DNA of 40,141 nt from an uncultured Cytophagales bacterium. GTDB lineage: Bacteria; Bacteroidota; Bacteroidia; Cytophagales; UBA9547. The stretch's first letter is position 1. Each line of letters opens with the position of its first letter. Positions 17,501-26,011 of this stretch are shown here, piece by piece. The stretch lies in assembly GCA_945957555.1 (NCBI GenBank), contig CAMFLX010000026.1:1-40141 (forward strand), given 5' to 3'. The translations under genes were made by a program, and so were the position numbers. A model generated the notes under the pieces. That model searched no databases. It was given only the letters and a program-made list of their open reading frames with translations, and was not told the origin of the DNA.

Positions 17501-20500
17501 TGATAATTTGAACGTTCAGTATATCGATTTTTGGATGATGGATCCATTTATTGAAGCTAGTAATAATGGAGGTGTGAGGGTGATCAATCCAAGAACTGGT
17601 AACTATGAAACTATAGAAAACAAAACTGGTGGTAAATTGTATTTTAACCTTGGGAATATATCCGAAGATGTCTTGTCTGACAAACTCCAGTCTTTTGAAA
17701 ATGGATTACCTGCTGATGGTATAAAGACTCCAGAGAATGTAACTTCTTCAACATGGGGACAAATTACCAAGCAACAGTATTTAGTTGATAATTTTTCAAA
17801 CGCGGCAGGAGCAAGGGCTAATCAAGATTTGGGTTATGATGGCTTGTCCTCTGCTGAGGAAAGAGAATATCCACAGTTTAAGGAGTATTTAGATAAAATT
17901 TCACAAAAGCCATTAACCCAATCAGCTAAGGAACGGCTTTTGGCCGATGTGAGTGGTGATGACTTCAAGTATTATCTGGGGAATGACCAAGATACCAAGA
18001 AGATCATCGATAGGTACAAGGATTATAACGGGATAGAAAACAACTCTCCAGATAATTCATCCTCTGGTTCCTTTACCACTTCTTCGACAAACGTACCCGA
18101 TAACGAGGATTTGAATAAAAACAATACCATAGAAAGCGAAGAAGCTTATTATGAGTATCTAGTAAGTATAAAAAAGGAAGATTTTGTTGTCGGTAAGAAC
18201 TTTATCATCAATAAAATAGTCTCCAAGTCTGCTGATGGAAAACCTTCAGCGTGGTATCAGTTCAGAATTCCTTTGAGAGATTCTACACCTAATACTAGAG
18301 TTGTTGGTAATGCAAGTTTAAAGTCGGTTAGGTTTATGCGGATGTACCTTACAGGATTTAAACAGCCGATTATTCTGAGAATGGGGCAATTCCAATTGGT
18401 AGCATCTCAGTGGAGACCTCAACCTGAGGCGTTTAAGGACAATAAGCCAATACTAACACCAGAGCAACCGGTCGATAATGGATTTTCTGTTTCTACAGTA
18501 AACATTGAGGAGAATGGTTTTGCCACTCCAATCTCCAGTAAATATATGGTACCTCCAGGCTTTATGAGAGATGTAGATAATACCTCCAACATTACCCGAT
18601 TGAATAATGAGCAGTCCTTACGTTTATGTGTAGATAACCTAAAAGGTGGTTATATGCGTGTGGCTACTAAAGACTTTTCTACAAGTATTAACTCTACAGG
18701 GTTAAACTGTATCAATTTTGAAGGTTTAAAAATGTTCTTGCATGCTGAAAGCGCCAATAACCCAAGAGCTACAGTGAAGCAGGATGTACGTGCAGTGATG
18801 AGATTTGGTACCGACTTGACTGATAACTACTATGAAGTAGAGGTGCCTCTAAAGCTATCGGATGTTACAAAGGATACTGAAGAAGAGGTTTGGCCAGCCC
18901 AGAACGAAATAGATGTAAAATTTGCAGATCTGTCCGCGCTTAAAGCTTTAAGAAACTACCAAAACCCTGGTGTTAATAATTTTCAAGGGCCTACTTTCTT
19001 GGAGAAGAATGGTAAGATATATAGGGTTCGCGGAAATCCTGATATTACCAATGTGAAGTTTTTCATGATTGGTGCTTTGAATCCAGATACGGTTTCACAG
19101 GTTACACAATCTTTTTGTATTTGGGCAGATGAACTTCGCTTAAGTGGTTATAATAAATCGCCAGCACAGGCAGCTATTGCTAATGCAAGCTTTACTCTTG
19201 CTGACCTTGCCTCTGTGACCTTGACAGGAAGGTATAGTTCTGTAGGTTTTGGTGGCTTGGAGCAGAAAGTTTCAGATAGGAGCCAAGAGGAAAAAATGAA
19301 TTTTGGTGTAAATACCAATGTAGCCTTAAATAAATTTTTGCCTGATAAGTTAGGCATTAAGCTACCTATGTCTGTTGCTTATGATGTGGAGCATGCTAAT
19401 CCGAAGTATGACCCAGCTAATCCAGATGTTTTATTAAAAAATTCATCTGAATTAAGAGAAGATCCTGCAGCATACAGGAAAATGGTTTCGCCGAGACGGA
19501 CGTCTAAAAGTATTAACTTTTCGAACGTTCAAAAAACAAAGACTAAGCCAGATGCGAAAAAACACATTTATGATATAGAAAATATTTCGTTAACTGCGGC
19601 ATATAATACTACCAATGCGAGTAGCTACCAGATTGCTAACTACACCACTAAGACTTATCTAGGTCAAGTAAACTATAACTACTCGATACAATCAAAACCC
19701 TTTGAGCCTTTTAAGAAATCAAAGGCCATGAATGGGAAGTATTTGAAATTGATCAAGGATTTTAATGTGAGTCCATTGCCCTCTACCATACAGGTTCGTG
19801 GAGAAATGAGACGTTTTTTCTCCGAAAAGCAATTGCGTAATGCCAATTTGGACACTATTGGTATGAAGGCTATTTTTGATAAGTCTTGGAACTTTGATCG
19901 TTCTTATAATTTAAGATGGTCGCTGACTAAGTCTCTGTCTATGGATTATTTAGCAGATGTAAAGGCTGTGGTAGATGAACCAGCGGGACGGATCAATGAT
20001 GACCTTGCTAGGCCAGGAACAGGATCTGAGACCACTAAGAAGGATTCGGTAAAGACCAGTTTGAAAAATCTAGGAAGGATCAAGAACTTTAATCAAAGTA
20101 TCAATATTAATTATAAATTACCTTTTGATAAGTTGCCTCTGACGGATTGGATTGGCGCCGATGTGGGCTATAAGGTCAATTATATGTGGGATGCGCTTAC
20201 TGCCAAAAGTGTTGCCGATAAGTTAGGGAATCGTATTCAGAATGGTAGAACCACTACGGTGGCAGGAAAGATAGACTTTTTGAAACTCTACAACAAATCC
20301 AAGTTCTTGAAGAAAATCAATAATCCACCTCCTAAGAAGGAGCCGAAAAAGAAAAAGGTGTTTAGAAAGCGTGCTGACGGAAAGATTGATACCATAGAGG
20401 TGGTGGTTCCTGAGTTTGAGTTTGGCAAATTGGTGCTCAAAAAGGTAATGACTCTTAGGAGTGTGAATGTTAGTTACACACAGACTGAAAATACATCTAT

Positions 20501-21845
20501 ATCTGGCTATATGCCTACTCCTAAATACTTAGGTTTTGATGATGCTTTCAATGCACCAGGTTTACCATTTATCTTAGGCTCTCAAGATCTCGAAAGGTTC
20601 AAAAAAGATGCACAAAAGGATCCTGATCCTAAGAAACACTGGATATCTCATGATTCTCTACTTTCTCAGCCTATGGTACAGAGTAAGGATGTGAAGTTGA
20701 ATATCAACACACAGATAGAACCTATTAAAGACTTTAGGATCACTATAAATGCTGTTAAGAATAAATATACTGAGTTCTCTGAGGTTTATAAGGATGTATC
20801 AGGATTTGGGGATTATTCTGAATTGAGCAATAGTAGAAAGGGGTTTTATGAAGTTTCTACCATTTCACTGACCTCTGCTTTTGTTAAGGATAAAGGAAGT
20901 ACTTATACCAATACGGTTTTTGATCAATTTGCGAAAAATCGGGCAGAAGTACAAAATAGGCTAAATGCAGAGCTTTACACTAAGGTAAGGCCTAATAGAG
21001 AATTCTCTATTAATTCTTCGCAAGTTTTAATTCCGGCGTTTATCAGTGCTTATACGGGGCAGAAATCTGCTAATGATGTTGCATTAACCCCCTTCCCTGC
21101 AATACCTCTTCCCAATTGGAAGATTGATTACAGCGGTTTGTCCAATATCAAATCCATTAAGAAGTATTTTCCAAGTTTAACGATTTCTCATAGCTATAAC
21201 AGTACTTATAGGGTAAATAGTTATGCATCTTCTGCAATCTATAAAAATCAGGGAATAAAGGATTCGGAGGAACAGTACAGGTATGACCAAGATACCATTT
21301 CTACACCGCAATTGGGTAGTTCTGCTTTAGAATCTGTTGTGCCTAGGTACATGATCACGGATGTACAAATTAGGGAACAATTTAGTCCCTTATTTGGTGT
21401 ACAGGCCAAAACAAAGAGCAATGTTACCTTTGGTTTGAAGCTCAGTAAAGATAGGACCGTTGGCTTGCAAACAACCAATGCTCAAATCACCGAAGTAAAG
21501 AATACTGACTATTCTGTAAACGTTGGCTATTCGAAAGTTGGTTTGAAAATTCCGTTCATTAAGGTAAAAGGAAGGCCATTGCCGCCACTGAAAAACATGA
21601 CGACCATGCGTTTGGACATTACTCTGAGGGATAATATTACAATCGTAAGAAGGTTTGAGGAAGATTCGAGGCCAACTGTAGGGCAGTGGCAACTACAGAT
21701 CAAGCCAAGTATCAACTATCAGTATAGTTCGAAGCTAACAATCCAGTTGTACTATAGCCGCGTAGACAATAAACCGCACACTTCCGGCTCCTTTAGAAAT
21801 ATCAACACTTCCTTTGGTGTTAAGTTAACCTTCTTGTTGAACTAA
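14532..21845 (+). CDS. sprA: Cell-surface gliding / T9SS outer-membrane translocon protein SprA
   Basis: The protein has 2437 residues, close to the roughly 2400 of known SprA (Sov in Porphyromonas). It forms the giant outer-membrane beta-barrel through which T9SS cargo crosses. The N-terminus has a signal peptide: hydrophobic VILILAISGWAYG at 18-30, with cleavage likely before QTD. The rest is rich in alternating beta-strand segments and ends in a strand with a terminal aromatic/hydrophobic pattern (NTSFGVKLTFLLN) as expected of a barrel. A lysine/proline-rich loop (PPPKKEPKKKK) lies near residue 1935. The start is TTG at 14532, the only start that keeps the signal peptide; no in-frame ATG occurs before about residue 100. 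It follows ruvA by two bases, so translation probably depends on coupling. Confidence 0.96.
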   Translation: MNKLLTFFKYNLHTRNIVILILAISGWAYGQTDTTKSEKYKPSTKPNYNYSDRTGDQFGSGSNSSPLILPDPSKVVRTVELSEDGRHYIIREKIGDVDYRPPTRMTFEQYERYKKQQEVKKYWKQNSINEGVKNSVDTSSRRLIPPIYVSPKFDRIFGGNYIDIKPNGNVTLDFGGQWQRIDNPSLPVRQQRTGGFLFNQSIALNLQGKIGEKLTVAINWDTKAAFDFDNNIKLSYKGMDHDIIKTIEAGNVSMPSTSSLIQGAQNLFGIKTQMQFGKLKVTTVIANQRGKNESINIPSNAGAVGSATGKDVEIQCDKYEENRHFFLAQFFRDQYEGAFRNGQVNSSFQIIRCEVYVTNRNSSTKNVRNFLAFADLGEANPHNPNIRKTTGSLPVNIENNGLSEFINGSNNELRSVDLGDVYLKNGNYQNTVDYEIVKTARLLEEGKDYKLNKQLGYISLNQTLDQSDVLAVAFEYQLNDKVYKVGEFSLELNKAGDESKLMFLKLLKSSTLNANLNLPMWDLMMKNVYNLGVTNISKQGFNLYVAYKDDATKLANPSILEGKNTAGVNLVELFNADEMSNTTSESNPDGNFDFIDPHTIDPTMGRVFFPVLEPFGSNLRSHFDEATEGNLIDKYVFQKLYDTTKVSLQANTNSNKTKFYLKGRVQSGASGDINLPGLNISPSTVKVYAGSRLLTQGVDYDISSDASKITLKPSVLNSGSDIRITYEKADLFSFRQKSLLGSRFDYTLSKDINIGATYMRLNERPLITRVNAGDEPIRNTMIGFDVNYNKESRLITKLVDKLPLISTKAPSNVKFSGEYAALLPGNTKIIGADGNSFIDDFEGSRNPFDLTRSPLRWKYAAPPEAFRNAENGDSSKVKYGYKRAKLAWYNIDNSFYREGGGERGRPGNIGKEDVDEYHYTRRIEPNEIFPNRSVQPGQINETVLDLAYFPEEKGPYNYQTDLDNDGLLKNPELNFAGITRALAPGIDSDFDNLNVQYIDFWMMDPFIEASNNGGVRVINPRTGNYETIENKTGGKLYFNLGNISEDVLSDKLQSFENGLPADGIKTPENVTSSTWGQITKQQYLVDNFSNAAGARANQDLGYDGLSSAEEREYPQFKEYLDKISQKPLTQSAKERLLADVSGDDFKYYLGNDQDTKKIIDRYKDYNGIENNSPDNSSSGSFTTSSTNVPDNEDLNKNNTIESEEAYYEYLVSIKKEDFVVGKNFIINKIVSKSADGKPSAWYQFRIPLRDSTPNTRVVGNASLKSVRFMRMYLTGFKQPIILRMGQFQLVASQWRPQPEAFKDNKPILTPEQPVDNGFSVSTVNIEENGFATPISSKYMVPPGFMRDVDNTSNITRLNNEQSLRLCVDNLKGGYMRVATKDFSTSINSTGLNCINFEGLKMFLHAESANNPRATVKQDVRAVMRFGTDLTDNYYEVEVPLKLSDVTKDTEEEVWPAQNEIDVKFADLSALKALRNYQNPGVNNFQGPTFLEKNGKIYRVRGNPDITNVKFFMIGALNPDTVSQVTQSFCIWADELRLSGYNKSPAQAAIANASFTLADLASVTLTGRYSSVGFGGLEQKVSDRSQEEKMNFGVNTNVALNKFLPDKLGIKLPMSVAYDVEHANPKYDPANPDVLLKNSSELREDPAAYRKMVSPRRTSKSINFSNVQKTKTKPDAKKHIYDIENISLTAAYNTTNASSYQIANYTTKTYLGQVNYNYSIQSKPFEPFKKSKAMNGKYLKLIKDFNVSPLPSTIQVRGEMRRFFSEKQLRNANLDTIGMKAIFDKSWNFDRSYNLRWSLTKSLSMDYLADVKAVVDEPAGRINDDLARPGTGSETTKKDSVKTSLKNLGRIKNFNQSININYKLPFDKLPLTDWIGADVGYKVNYMWDALTAKSVADKLGNRIQNGRTTTVAGKIDFLKLYNKSKFLKKINNPPPKKEPKKKKVFRKRADGKIDTIEVVVPEFEFGKLVLKKVMTLRSVNVSYTQTENTSISGYMPTPKYLGFDDAFNAPGLPFILGSQDLERFKKDAQKDPDPKKHWISHDSLLSQPMVQSKDVKLNINTQIEPIKDFRITINAVKNKYTEFSEVYKDVSGFGDYSELSNSRKGFYEVSTISLTSAFVKDKGSTYTNTVFDQFAKNRAEVQNRLNAELYTKVRPNREFSINSSQVLIPAFISAYTGQKSANDVALTPFPAIPLPNWKIDYSGLSNIKSIKKYFPSLTISHSYNSTYRVNSYASSAIYKNQGIKDSEEQYRYDQDTISTPQLGSSALESVVPRYMITDVQIREQFSPLFGVQAKTKSNVTFGLKLSKDRTVGLQTTNAQITEVKNTDYSVNVGYSKVGLKIPFIKVKGRPLPPLKNMTTMRLDITLRDNITIVRRFEEDSRPTVGQWQLQIKPSINYQYSSKLTIQLYYSRVDNKPHTSGSFRNINTSFGVKLTFLLN

Positions 21846-21863
21846 GAAACCAGAGTTCAACAA
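21834..21863. terminator. Bidirectional hairpin between sprA and the rhomboid gene
   Basis: TTGTTGAACT (21834-21843) and AGTTCAACAA (21854-21863) form a perfect 10-base stem with a 10-base loop. The stem overlaps the sprA stop codon and sits six bases from the end of the convergent rhomboid gene. There is no strong U-run. Confidence 0.55.
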
Positions 21864-21868
21864 AAGGC

Positions 21869-23338
21869 TTATGGTTTGTTTAAAACGGTCAAGATCTCCT
21901 CTATTTTTTTGTAGGACTGATCAAGTTGGGTGTCATACTTATTAGTGTTTTCTTCTAAAGCTTTATACAATAAACGATAAGAGTCTAAACGTAAAGAGCT
22001 ATATTTCTTTAGATTTGAGTTTCGAGCTAAGTTTTCCTTAGGAAGATCGAGGCTTTCTATATCTGTGATGAGTTGCAGATTTGCCTCCCAATTTTTAATC
22101 CCATCTTTTTGTAAGGCGACCAGTACTTGATCGGTGGTGAGACTATCTACTAGCTTATAAACCGCTAGAGCTTTTTCTTGCCTTTCATAAAATTCTGCCA
22201 TTTTGTTTTCATAAGTCCTCCAATCGTTTGGAGTGTTTTTATAGACTAAATAGCTTCCGAGGATGGTAACAATACACATACAAGCAATTGTCAAATACTT
22301 TAATTTCTGATTGGAATGTTTAATGATACTAGGAAATAAAGCGTAGCCAATCAAAATGCCGCTCAATAGCCCACCAAGATGTGCGGCATTGTCTATATCG
22401 CCACTGATGCCATAGATGAGGTTGAAGCACACAAAAATACCTATACTTTGTAACAACTGATTGCGTTCCTTCTTTTCGATAAGATTGGTTGTTAAAAGTG
22501 CAAGAAAGACTCCATACATGCCAAATATGGCGCCTGATGCTCCAGCACTTACTGTATTGCTATGCCACCATAAGCTTAAAACACTAGCCGAAAGTCCTGT
22601 TAGTAGGTAAGCAGTAAAAAATCTAGTTTTGCCTAATAAGGGTTCTAATAAAATGCCTATTTGCAAAAGAGCAAACATATTGAGTGCAAGATGTATGATA
22701 CCGATGTGCAAAAAGCAACAGGTAATAAGTCGCCACCATTCACCCATCAATGTAGCGGGTCGGAAATTGGCACCCCATTGTAACAGAATTTCAGGACTAG
22801 GCGAAAAAATGTCAGCACCTGTTATGGCCATAAGAATAAATACCAAAATATTGATATTCATTAATATAGGCGTAATAGTGTAACCTTTTACAGGTATAAA
22901 TATTGCAAAGAAGTCGGAAACTTTTTGTTTGGTGGTGGGAGGGGGAAGCAACAGTAAATTTTGGTCATCAGGAACAAAACTATTTTGCAGGTGAGCATAT
23001 TGTTGCGCTAGTTCTTCCTCCGAAAAGGTGTTCTTGAGCTGTTCAAACTCCTTCAAAAAAGTTTCAATTGTTTTTCTGTTCTTACCAAGGTCAATCATGT
23101 CGGATCCAGTGGACTGACTTTTAAGATTTACATGGTCTTGATTGATGTGGATTCTTACTTCACCATTCCAATTGACAAGACCATTGTTTGTATAGGCAAT
23201 AATTCCTTTTGAGCTTATTTGGGAGATATTCCAATTGAGTTTTTCTGCAGTAGCGACCGCTAATACCAAGTACTGAGCATCGCTTAGATTGTTAAGAGGT
23301 ACATCCATAAGATGTTTTGGTGTGAGTCCTATCGCCAT
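21869..23338 (-). CDS. Rhomboid-family intramembrane serine protease with extra soluble domains
   Basis: I chose the ATG at 23338 (489 residues); an earlier ATG at 23449 would add 37 residues with no conserved look and would run into the promoter region of the divergent gene. The layout has three parts: a soluble N-terminal domain (about 1-130), six or so membrane helices (about 150-345), then a soluble, mostly helical C-terminal tail of about 130 residues. The rhomboid landmarks are present: H216 and N220 in HLALN, the catalytic serine S268 in GASGAIFG, and the partner histidine H320 in AAHLGG. Such proteases cut transmembrane helices of other proteins. The two soluble parts are larger than in a minimal rhomboid. 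The gene stands alone, convergent with sprA. Confidence 0.9.
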   Translation of the reverse strand: MAIGLTPKHLMDVPLNNLSDAQYLVLAVATAEKLNWNISQISSKGIIAYTNNGLVNWNGEVRIHINQDHVNLKSQSTGSDMIDLGKNRKTIETFLKEFEQLKNTFSEEELAQQYAHLQNSFVPDDQNLLLLPPPTTKQKVSDFFAIFIPVKGYTITPILMNINILVFILMAITGADIFSPSPEILLQWGANFRPATLMGEWWRLITCCFLHIGIIHLALNMFALLQIGILLEPLLGKTRFFTAYLLTGLSASVLSLWWHSNTVSAGASGAIFGMYGVFLALLTTNLIEKKERNQLLQSIGIFVCFNLIYGISGDIDNAAHLGGLLSGILIGYALFPSIIKHSNQKLKYLTIACMCIVTILGSYLVYKNTPNDWRTYENKMAEFYERQEKALAVYKLVDSLTTDQVLVALQKDGIKNWEANLQLITDIESLDLPKENLARNSNLKKYSSLRLDSYRLLYKALEENTNKYDTQLDQSYKKIEEILTVLNKP

Positions 23339-23509
23339 GTTTTTGTCGTAATCACTTGTTTTTGTTGTAAATATAAGGTTTCCATGGAGATATTTGAGAA
23401 CCAGACTTCTCATTTTGTGTATGAATAGGCCGAAGAATCTGTTTTGCAATAGTGCAATATCTTTTTGAGATGTTTATATTTAACCTTAGGAACAAAACAA
23501 CAATGAAAT

Positions 23510-24664
23510 ATGAGTAATAAAATACGCATGGGTATGGTTGGCGGAAGCCTTGAAGGCTTTATTGGTGCAGTCCACCGTATGTCGGCGGCCTTGGATGGTC
23601 GAATAGAACTAGTTTGTGGGGCATTTAGCAGTAATCCAAGTCGTTCCTCTGCCACGGGTGAGGCTTTGGGGCTTACCAAAACAAGGGTTTATGATTCCTA
23701 TGAAGAAATGATTCTGTCGGAGAAGGTTTTGCCAGAAGCCGAACGTATGGAATTTGTGACCATAGTAACTCCCAATCATTTACATTTTTATCCTGCTAAA
23801 CTAGCTTTGGAAAGCGGTTTTCACGTACTCTGTGAAAAACCCATTACATTTTCACTTGCTGAGGCTGAAGCATTGGCTGAAATAGCCAAGAAATCGGGTT
23901 TATTGTTTGGCCTTATGCACAACTATACGGGCTACCCCATGGTTAAGGAGGCCCGTAACTTGGTAAACAGAGGTAAAATAGGGAAAATCAGAAAGGTCAT
24001 TGCTGAATATCCACAAGGTTGGCTCTCGGGAGCCTTGGAGGCCGATGGTCAAAAACAGGCGAGCTGGCGAACCGATCCCAAACAGGCAGGTTTGAGTTGT
24101 TGTGTAGGAGACATTGGTACACATGCTGAAAACATAAGTGAGTACATTACAGGGCTTTCCATCAAAGAGCTTAGTGCAGATGTGAGTACTTTTGTAGAGG
24201 GGCGCTTGCTGGATGACGATGCAAACATCTTGGTGCGATTTAACAATGGCGCAAAGGGCGTAATCATTGCTTCGCAAATAGCCAATGGCGACGAAAACGA
24301 ACTCAGGATCAGGTTGTATGGCGAGAAAGGCAGTATAGAATGGTTGCAATCGGAGCCCAATAGCCTCATTCTAAAGCACAACGATGAACCTCGCCAAGTG
24401 TTAAAGGCGGGCAATAACCATACATATTTGTCGGAGCATGCAAGAGAACACTGTAGGCTTCCTGCTGGCCACCCCGAAGGTTATTTGGAATCTATGGCGA
24501 ATCTGTATAGGAACTTTGCCGATGCGGTATATAATTTTAAATTGGGTCAGCACCTGAATCCATTATATGATTTTCCCACTATAGAAGATGGGGTGAGAGG
24601 CATGAAGTTTATTGAAATGGTCATTGCATCTGGTAAGGAAAATGGCAAGTGGCTTAAGTTGTAA
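23510..24664 (+). CDS. Gfo/Idh/MocA family oxidoreductase
   Basis: The protein has 384 residues. An N-terminal Rossmann domain starts MGMVGGSLEGFIGAVHR, where the glycine motif is GGSxEG rather than the usual GxGxxG. The EKP signature is at E109-P111 in CEKPITF. The conserved D201/H205 pair in GDIGTHAEN is the usual catalytic region, and the C-terminal alpha/beta domain follows. Enzymes of this family oxidise or reduce sugars, inositols and glycosides with NAD(P). The gene is followed on the same strand by a xylose-isomerase-like TIM barrel, the common partner in sugar catabolic pathways such as those for inositols or 3-keto-glycosides. No signal peptide, so cytosolic. The exact substrate is unknown. 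Confidence 0.9.
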   Translation: MSNKIRMGMVGGSLEGFIGAVHRMSAALDGRIELVCGAFSSNPSRSSATGEALGLTKTRVYDSYEEMILSEKVLPEAERMEFVTIVTPNHLHFYPAKLALESGFHVLCEKPITFSLAEAEALAEIAKKSGLLFGLMHNYTGYPMVKEARNLVNRGKIGKIRKVIAEYPQGWLSGALEADGQKQASWRTDPKQAGLSCCVGDIGTHAENISEYITGLSIKELSADVSTFVEGRLLDDDANILVRFNNGAKGVIIASQIANGDENELRIRLYGEKGSIEWLQSEPNSLILKHNDEPRQVLKAGNNHTYLSEHAREHCRLPAGHPEGYLESMANLYRNFADAVYNFKLGQHLNPLYDFPTIEDGVRGMKFIEMVIASGKENGKWLKL

Positions 24665-24699
24665 GCAGTATAAATTGGAATAAATTAAACAAATGACAT

Positions 24700-24731
24700 A
24701 CAGCTAGTTTGGGGCATACTAGCTGTTTTTT
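24700..24731 (+). terminator. Intrinsic terminator or attenuator between oxidoreductase and TIM-barrel genes
   Basis: ACAGCTAGT (24700-24708), a nine-base loop, then ACTAGCTGT (24718-24726) form a perfect nine-base stem ending in a run of six T (24726-24731). This is a classical terminator shape placed 14 bases before the next start codon, so expression of the second gene may be reduced or conditional. Confidence 0.6.
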
Positions 24732-24744
24732 GAATTGTATACGT

Positions 24745-25755
24745 ATGAAAACGATAAAAGGACCTGCGCTATTTTTAGCGCAATTTATGAGCGACAAAGT
24801 ACCTTTTAATAATCTTAAAGATATATGTAAATGGGCGGCTTCTTTGGGTTATATAGGTGTTCAGATTCCCAGTTGGGACAACCGGTGCATTGACTTACAA
24901 AAGGCTGCCGAAAGCAAAAGCTATGCTGATGAAATCAGTGGGATTGTATCCGAAGCAGGGCTGCAGATTACCGAGCTCACTTCGCACTTGCAGGGGCAAT
25001 TAGTTGCATCGCATGCTGCTTATGATATAGAGTTTGACGTATTTGCGCCTCAAGCTCTTAGGGGGAATCCCAAAGGAAGGGCCGAGTGGGCGACACAACA
25101 ACTCCTATATGCAGCAAAGGCCAGTAAGAACTTGGGGCTCAAGGCTCATGCTACATTTTCAGGTGCTTTGCTTTGGCATACAACATACCCATGGCCTCAA
25201 AGAAAGCCGAACAGTGTACAAGAGGGATTTAAAGAACTGGCCAAGAGATGGCTTCCGATATTGGACGCGTTTGATGAGCTAGGTGTAGATCTATGTTATG
25301 AAATACACCCGGGCGAAGACTTACATGATGGTATTACGTTTGAACGTTTTCTTGCGGCTACTGGCAACCACAGAAGGGTTAACATCTTATACGATCCTAG
25401 CCATTTTGTACTACAGCAGTTGAATTATCTTGAGTATTTAGATATTTATAAGGACTATATTAAAATGTTTCATGCAAAGGATGCTGAGTTCAATCCTTCA
25501 GGTCGTTCTGGGGTTTATGGTGGCTATCAAGACTGGGTTGATCGTCCAGGGAGGTTCCGTTCGCTAGGAGACGGCCAGGTAGACTTCAAGTCTATATTTA
25601 GCAAGCTTACTCAATACGATTACCCTGGTTGGGCGGTAGTAGAATGGGAGTGTTGTATTAAGCATCCTGAAGATGGTGCTAAAGAAGGTGTTGATTTTAT
25701 CAAAAAACATATCATTAGAGTGGCAGAACGCGCCTTCGATGATTTTGCTGGTTAG
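24745..25755 (+). CDS. Sugar phosphate isomerase/epimerase-like TIM barrel
   Basis: I chose the ATG at 24745 (336 residues); an in-frame ATG at 24709 lies in the hairpin loop upstream and adds only 12 non-conserved residues. The xylose-isomerase-like TIM barrel (AP endonuclease 2 family) shows the metal-ligand series of that family: E in LCYEIHPGED, D in ILYDPSHF, H in KMFHAKDAE and E in VVEWECC. Members isomerise or epimerise sugars or keto-sugars with a divalent metal. It follows the Gfo/Idh/MocA oxidoreductase, with a terminator-like hairpin between them. No export signal. Substrate is unknown; the pairing suggests the two act in sequence on one sugar or cyclitol. Confidence 0.88.
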   Translation: MKTIKGPALFLAQFMSDKVPFNNLKDICKWAASLGYIGVQIPSWDNRCIDLQKAAESKSYADEISGIVSEAGLQITELTSHLQGQLVASHAAYDIEFDVFAPQALRGNPKGRAEWATQQLLYAAKASKNLGLKAHATFSGALLWHTTYPWPQRKPNSVQEGFKELAKRWLPILDAFDELGVDLCYEIHPGEDLHDGITFERFLAATGNHRRVNILYDPSHFVLQQLNYLEYLDIYKDYIKMFHAKDAEFNPSGRSGVYGGYQDWVDRPGRFRSLGDGQVDFKSIFSKLTQYDYPGWAVVEWECCIKHPEDGAKEGVDFIKKHIIRVAERAFDDFAG

Positions 25756-25940
25756 ATTTAACCCAGATTAAGCATTAGACTTTGTAGCGAGACGAAATGA
25801 TAGGAAAAAGTCATGAGGCACGGAGTTTTTCTGAATGAAAAGCTAGTAATGCTAGCTTGAATGAAGAAAAACGAGTATCGAAATGAATTTGAGGTAGCAT
25901 TTTGTCGCAGTAAATTTCTAATGCTTATTCTGGGTTTAAT
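25756..25940. repeat. 185-base concentric palindromic element (MITE/REP-like)
   Basis: The outer arms 25756-25779 and 25917-25940 are inverted repeats identical at 22 of 24 positions (core ACCCAGATTAAGCATTAGA against its partner). A middle pair GTTTTTCT (25825-25832) and AGAAAAAC (25865-25872) and an inner pair AAGCTAG (25840-25846) and CTAGCTT (25852-25858) share the same centre at about 25848-25849. The areas between also match imperfectly. It has no ORF. It starts directly after the stop codon of the TIM-barrel gene. Confidence 0.7.
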
Positions 25941-25944
25941 TCAA

Positions 25945-25981
25945 AAATCAGGAATGGTATTGTAAGTACTCTTCCTGATTT
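25945..25981. terminator. Bidirectional hairpin between TIM-barrel and glycosyltransferase genes
   Basis: AAATCAGGAA (25945-25954) pairs perfectly with TTCCTGATTT (25972-25981) over a 17-base loop. It lies between convergent genes and beside the palindromic element. The A and T flanks would give short U-runs on either strand. Confidence 0.5.
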
Positions 25982-26011
25982 CAACGCTTTGTCGATTTAC
26001 TTATAAAACTT

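Noticed and set aside
23339..23449. N-terminal extension of the rhomboid gene to the ATG at 23449
   Set aside because: The extra 37 residues do not resemble a domain and would occupy the promoter region of the divergent oxidoreductase gene; the ATG at 23338 begins the conserved-looking part.
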